From contig NZ_CP042912.1 in NCBI RefSeq assembly GCF_008087665.1, positions 4,278,001 through 4,342,000 on the forward strand: 64,000 bases of DNA, read 5' to 3'. The position numbers were made by a program, and so were the translations under genes. This DNA comes from Mariniblastus fucicola. GTDB lineage: Bacteria; Planctomycetota; Planctomycetia; Pirellulales; Pirellulaceae. Below the pieces are notes generated by a model. The model was not told the DNA's origin. It searched no databases and saw nothing but the letters and a program-made list of their open reading frames with translations. The first letter of the stretch is position 1. Each line of letters opens with the position of its first letter. This document shows, piece by piece, positions 61,824 to 64,000 of the stretch.

Positions 61824-64000
61824 ATGGCTTTGGGAAAAAGCGAGATGGAAAAAGCGAAGCTCACGCTTGAGACGTTGCTTGAGCGGCAAAAAATTAGCTG
61901 GGAAACCGAAAAGCCGATCAAGGTTTGGCAGATCGTGGAACGTTTCCCTACGCTCAAGGATCGCCACGAAGTCCTCATCGATTTGCTGTACGCTGAAGTG
62001 CTGTATCGCGAACAGCGAGGCGAACATCCGCAACGTTCGGATTACACCCACCTGTTTCCGGAGCTGAAAGAAAAAATCAACCGCCAGTTTCAGGTCCATG
62101 AAGCCCTCGACGTTCCGGCCACACCGCAAGCAGAAATTGCGACCAGCGTGGGCGGCGAAACCATTCCCAGTCGCAACATCAAATCGCACGATCGTCGCAG
62201 CGTCCCGGGTTTCGAACTGCTGGAAGTCGTCGGTCGCGGCGGATCGGGAATCGCGTATCGCGCTCTCGACCAAAAGCTAAACCGAACGGTTGTCATCAAG
62301 TTTCTACTCGCAGCAGACGATCAGGAGGCCACCCGTAGGCTGATCCACGAAGCCTCTGCTTCGGCGTCGTTGGTTCATCCATCGATCGTTCAGGTGTTCC
62401 ACGTCGGCGTCCATAACGAAGACCCGTACATGGTGATGGAGTTCGTCGACGGAGGCTCGTTGGCGAATAAACTCCAGGACGGTCCGCTGACAACTGACGA
62501 AGCGGTTTCTATCGCGAGGCAGGTCGCGGAAGCCGTTGAGTTTGCTCACACGAATTCGGTAGTCCATCGCGACCTGAAGCCCGGAAACATTTTGCTTGGC
62601 TCCGACGGCAAGCCGCAAGTCGCCGATTTCGGTTTGGCGCGAAAGGTCGGAGCCGAATCGTTGCACGCAACCGGAGACGTGCTGGGGACTCCGGCTTACA
62701 TGTCGCCCGAACAGGCCAAGGGCCAGCCAGCGGATGCGCGGTCCGACGTGTACTCGATCGGCGCGGTGCTGTACGAGATGCTTTCCGGTCGTTCGCCATT
62801 CGATGCGGCGACTCCCTGGGACATCCTTCATCAGGTGACAACGACGGATCCGGTTTCGCTTCGACAGCTGAATGCTTCGATTCCGAAAGACATCGAGACG
62901 ATATGCCAGAAGTGCCTGGAGAAGGATCCGGCCCGCCGCTACCAGTCGGCTCAAATGCTCGTCGACGATTTGGCACGTTTCAAAAATGGTGAGCCGATTC
63001 TGGCCAGCCCGGTCAATGGATTGCAGCGAACGATCAAGTGGTGCCGTCGCAAACCGGGACTGGCAACGTTGGCCGCCACTTCGTTGGGCCTGCTGTTGTT
63101 GCTCGCTGGCGGATCTACTTTTGCCGCGTTCAAGTTGAACGCGGCGAACAAGACGATCCTGAGAGAACAGAAAATCGCTGAAGAAGCTCAACTTCAGGCC
63201 GAAGCGGATCGCGAAGCGGCCATCGATTCGCTGTGGCATTTGGTTAATTCACTTTACGAAGATCTCTCGGCCAACACGGCGACGATTGAGACCCGCGACC
63301 AGGTGCTGACCGTGGCGATCTCAGGACTCGAATCGATCGGAGAGTTTCGTGGTTCGCGAAAGTTCGATCGAACTGCGATGGTGGCACAACAGCGGATTGC
63401 TCAACTTCATTCGCTCCGAGGCGACAGCAAAACGGCGGTCAGCGCGTTCGAAAAATCGATCGAAATAGCTCGGGCTAACAAAGCCAGCGCACCGGACGAC
63501 TTTGAGTTTCAGGTGGACCTTTACGTCGCCCTGGATCACCTCGTCGGTCACCACATTCGACACAGCAATCACTCTGAAATCGCGAAACTTAAAGCCGAAG
63601 CCGAGGATTTGTTAGGGCAGTTGAGAGAGCAATACCCGGACAACAAAACGCTCTTGCAAAACGCGGTCAGCGCTTACAGTCGGGACATCGACTACCTTTG
63701 GCAGCACCAACCGCCGGCTGAGTCAATTCGGGTTGGTGAAATCGCGGCTGTTGATGCGGCGCGGCTCATTGAGCTGGAACCGGAAAGCGAGCCTGCCTAT
63801 CACGCGGGCTACCATTTGCATTCGCGACTGGGGCGTGCCTATTTGGAGTCCGGCGACCTGCCGGGAGCGGTGACTCACTGGAAGCGTGCGCGGGAGCATA
63901 TCGAGCATCTGTTAAGTCTGCGACCGGATCATCCGGACTACGTTTACGGCAACGCGGTGTTGTTTCGCATGGAGTCCGCTGGGCACAATGCGGCCGCCCA
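61824..64000 (+). CDS. Serine/threonine protein kinase with TPR-like extracytoplasmic region (3' end outside window)
   Basis: 725 codons from ATG 61824 with no stop before the window end. Residues 1-130 are a planctomycete-type N-terminal helical region. The kinase has the glycine loop near 137-142 (VVGRGGSGIAYRAL), Lys159 (VVIKFL), catalytic Asp250 (HRDLKPGN) and Asp268 (DFG). One membrane span lies about 412-435 (TLAATSLGLLLLLAGG). Then comes a coiled coil (LREQKIAEEAQLQAEADREA) and TPR-like helices. The outer region may sense or scaffold; the inner kinase is active by motif. Confidence 0.9.
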   Translation, partial: MALGKSEMEKAKLTLETLLERQKISWETEKPIKVWQIVERFPTLKDRHEVLIDLLYAEVLYREQRGEHPQRSDYTHLFPELKEKINRQFQVHEALDVPATPQAEIATSVGGETIPSRNIKSHDRRSVPGFELLEVVGRGGSGIAYRALDQKLNRTVVIKFLLAADDQEATRRLIHEASASASLVHPSIVQVFHVGVHNEDPYMVMEFVDGGSLANKLQDGPLTTDEAVSIARQVAEAVEFAHTNSVVHRDLKPGNILLGSDGKPQVADFGLARKVGAESLHATGDVLGTPAYMSPEQAKGQPADARSDVYSIGAVLYEMLSGRSPFDAATPWDILHQVTTTDPVSLRQLNASIPKDIETICQKCLEKDPARRYQSAQMLVDDLARFKNGEPILASPVNGLQRTIKWCRRKPGLATLAATSLGLLLLLAGGSTFAAFKLNAANKTILREQKIAEEAQLQAEADREAAIDSLWHLVNSLYEDLSANTATIETRDQVLTVAISGLESIGEFRGSRKFDRTAMVAQQRIAQLHSLRGDSKTAVSAFEKSIEIARANKASAPDDFEFQVDLYVALDHLVGHHIRHSNHSEIAKLKAEAEDLLGQLREQYPDNKTLLQNAVSAYSRDIDYLWQHQPPAESIRVGEIAAVDAARLIELEPESEPAYHAGYHLHSRLGRAYLESGDLPGAVTHWKRAREHIEHLLSLRPDHPDYVYGNAVLFRMESAGHNAAA

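Overview
The window looks like chromosomal DNA of a planctomycete, most likely from the Pirellulales. Three things point there. Two large secreted proteins carry an N-terminal LEDRQMLS or LEPKRLLAG sorting motif. A PEP-CTERM protein sits among many singletons of unknown function, and regulation relies on a Hanks-type kinase with a long C-terminal extension. Genes switch strand often and operons are short. No rRNA, confident tRNA, CRISPR array, transposase or prophage gene was seen. This assignment is inference from gene content, not from a phylogenetic marker.

Layout. 1-12 kb: secreted and carbohydrate-related proteins (a truncated FAD oxidoreductase, an orphan TreZ, a 983-residue CBM/Calx-beta/PA14/sugar-dehydrogenase protein, a PQQ-type propeller protein, a lyase-like/beta-helix fusion), plus the ribosome-rescue factor ArfB and a UVR-motif protein. 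12-20 kb: a beta-CASP nuclease with a TfoX C-terminal partner, EF-P divergent from EpmB, a response regulator, a methyltransferase, a TPR lipoprotein, a newly noticed 34-residue membrane peptide and a von Willebrand A protein. 20-25 kb: beta-carbonic anhydrase and a SulP transporter. Between these two lies a nested inverted repeat, and outside them on both sides lies an 11-bp palindromic core. An amidohydrolase follows. 25-36 kb: a PEP-CTERM protein, an orphan succinylarginine dihydrolase, a 1253-residue protein with an extreme Gly/Gln/Glu repeat, a hemolysin III family protein, a long CsrA and a large lipase-like lipoprotein. 36.5-38.3 kb: dnaA with a DnaA box, a 16-bp palindrome and a good promoter upstream.

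38.7-57.3 kb is a surface-glycan island. It is bracketed by two paralogous MsbA-like ABC exporters that share an unusual periplasmic loop predicted as coiled coil. Inside are two GT4 glycosyltransferases, a capsule-type transferase, a GT2-like transferase, a TylF-like and a second methyltransferase. There is also a three-gene nonulosonate cassette (PseC-like, SpsF/PseF-like, PseG-acetyltransferase fusion) and arabinose-5-phosphate isomerase KdsD. A translationally coupled trio (haloalkane-dehalogenase-like hydrolase, CitG-like protein, 6-pyruvoyl-tetrahydropterin synthase-like protein) is embedded there and may instead serve pterin cofactor synthesis. 57-64 kb: a second sorting-motif protein, an isoprenylcysteine-methyltransferase-like protein, an M28 peptidase and a protein kinase cut by the window end.

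The strongest leads are the structured region between carbonic anhydrase and SulP with its flanking palindromes, the coiled-coil ABC exporter pair, the head-to-head overlap of arfB with its neighbour, the TCAGGG repeat inside a coding region, and the unannotated small ORF at 17.9 kb.
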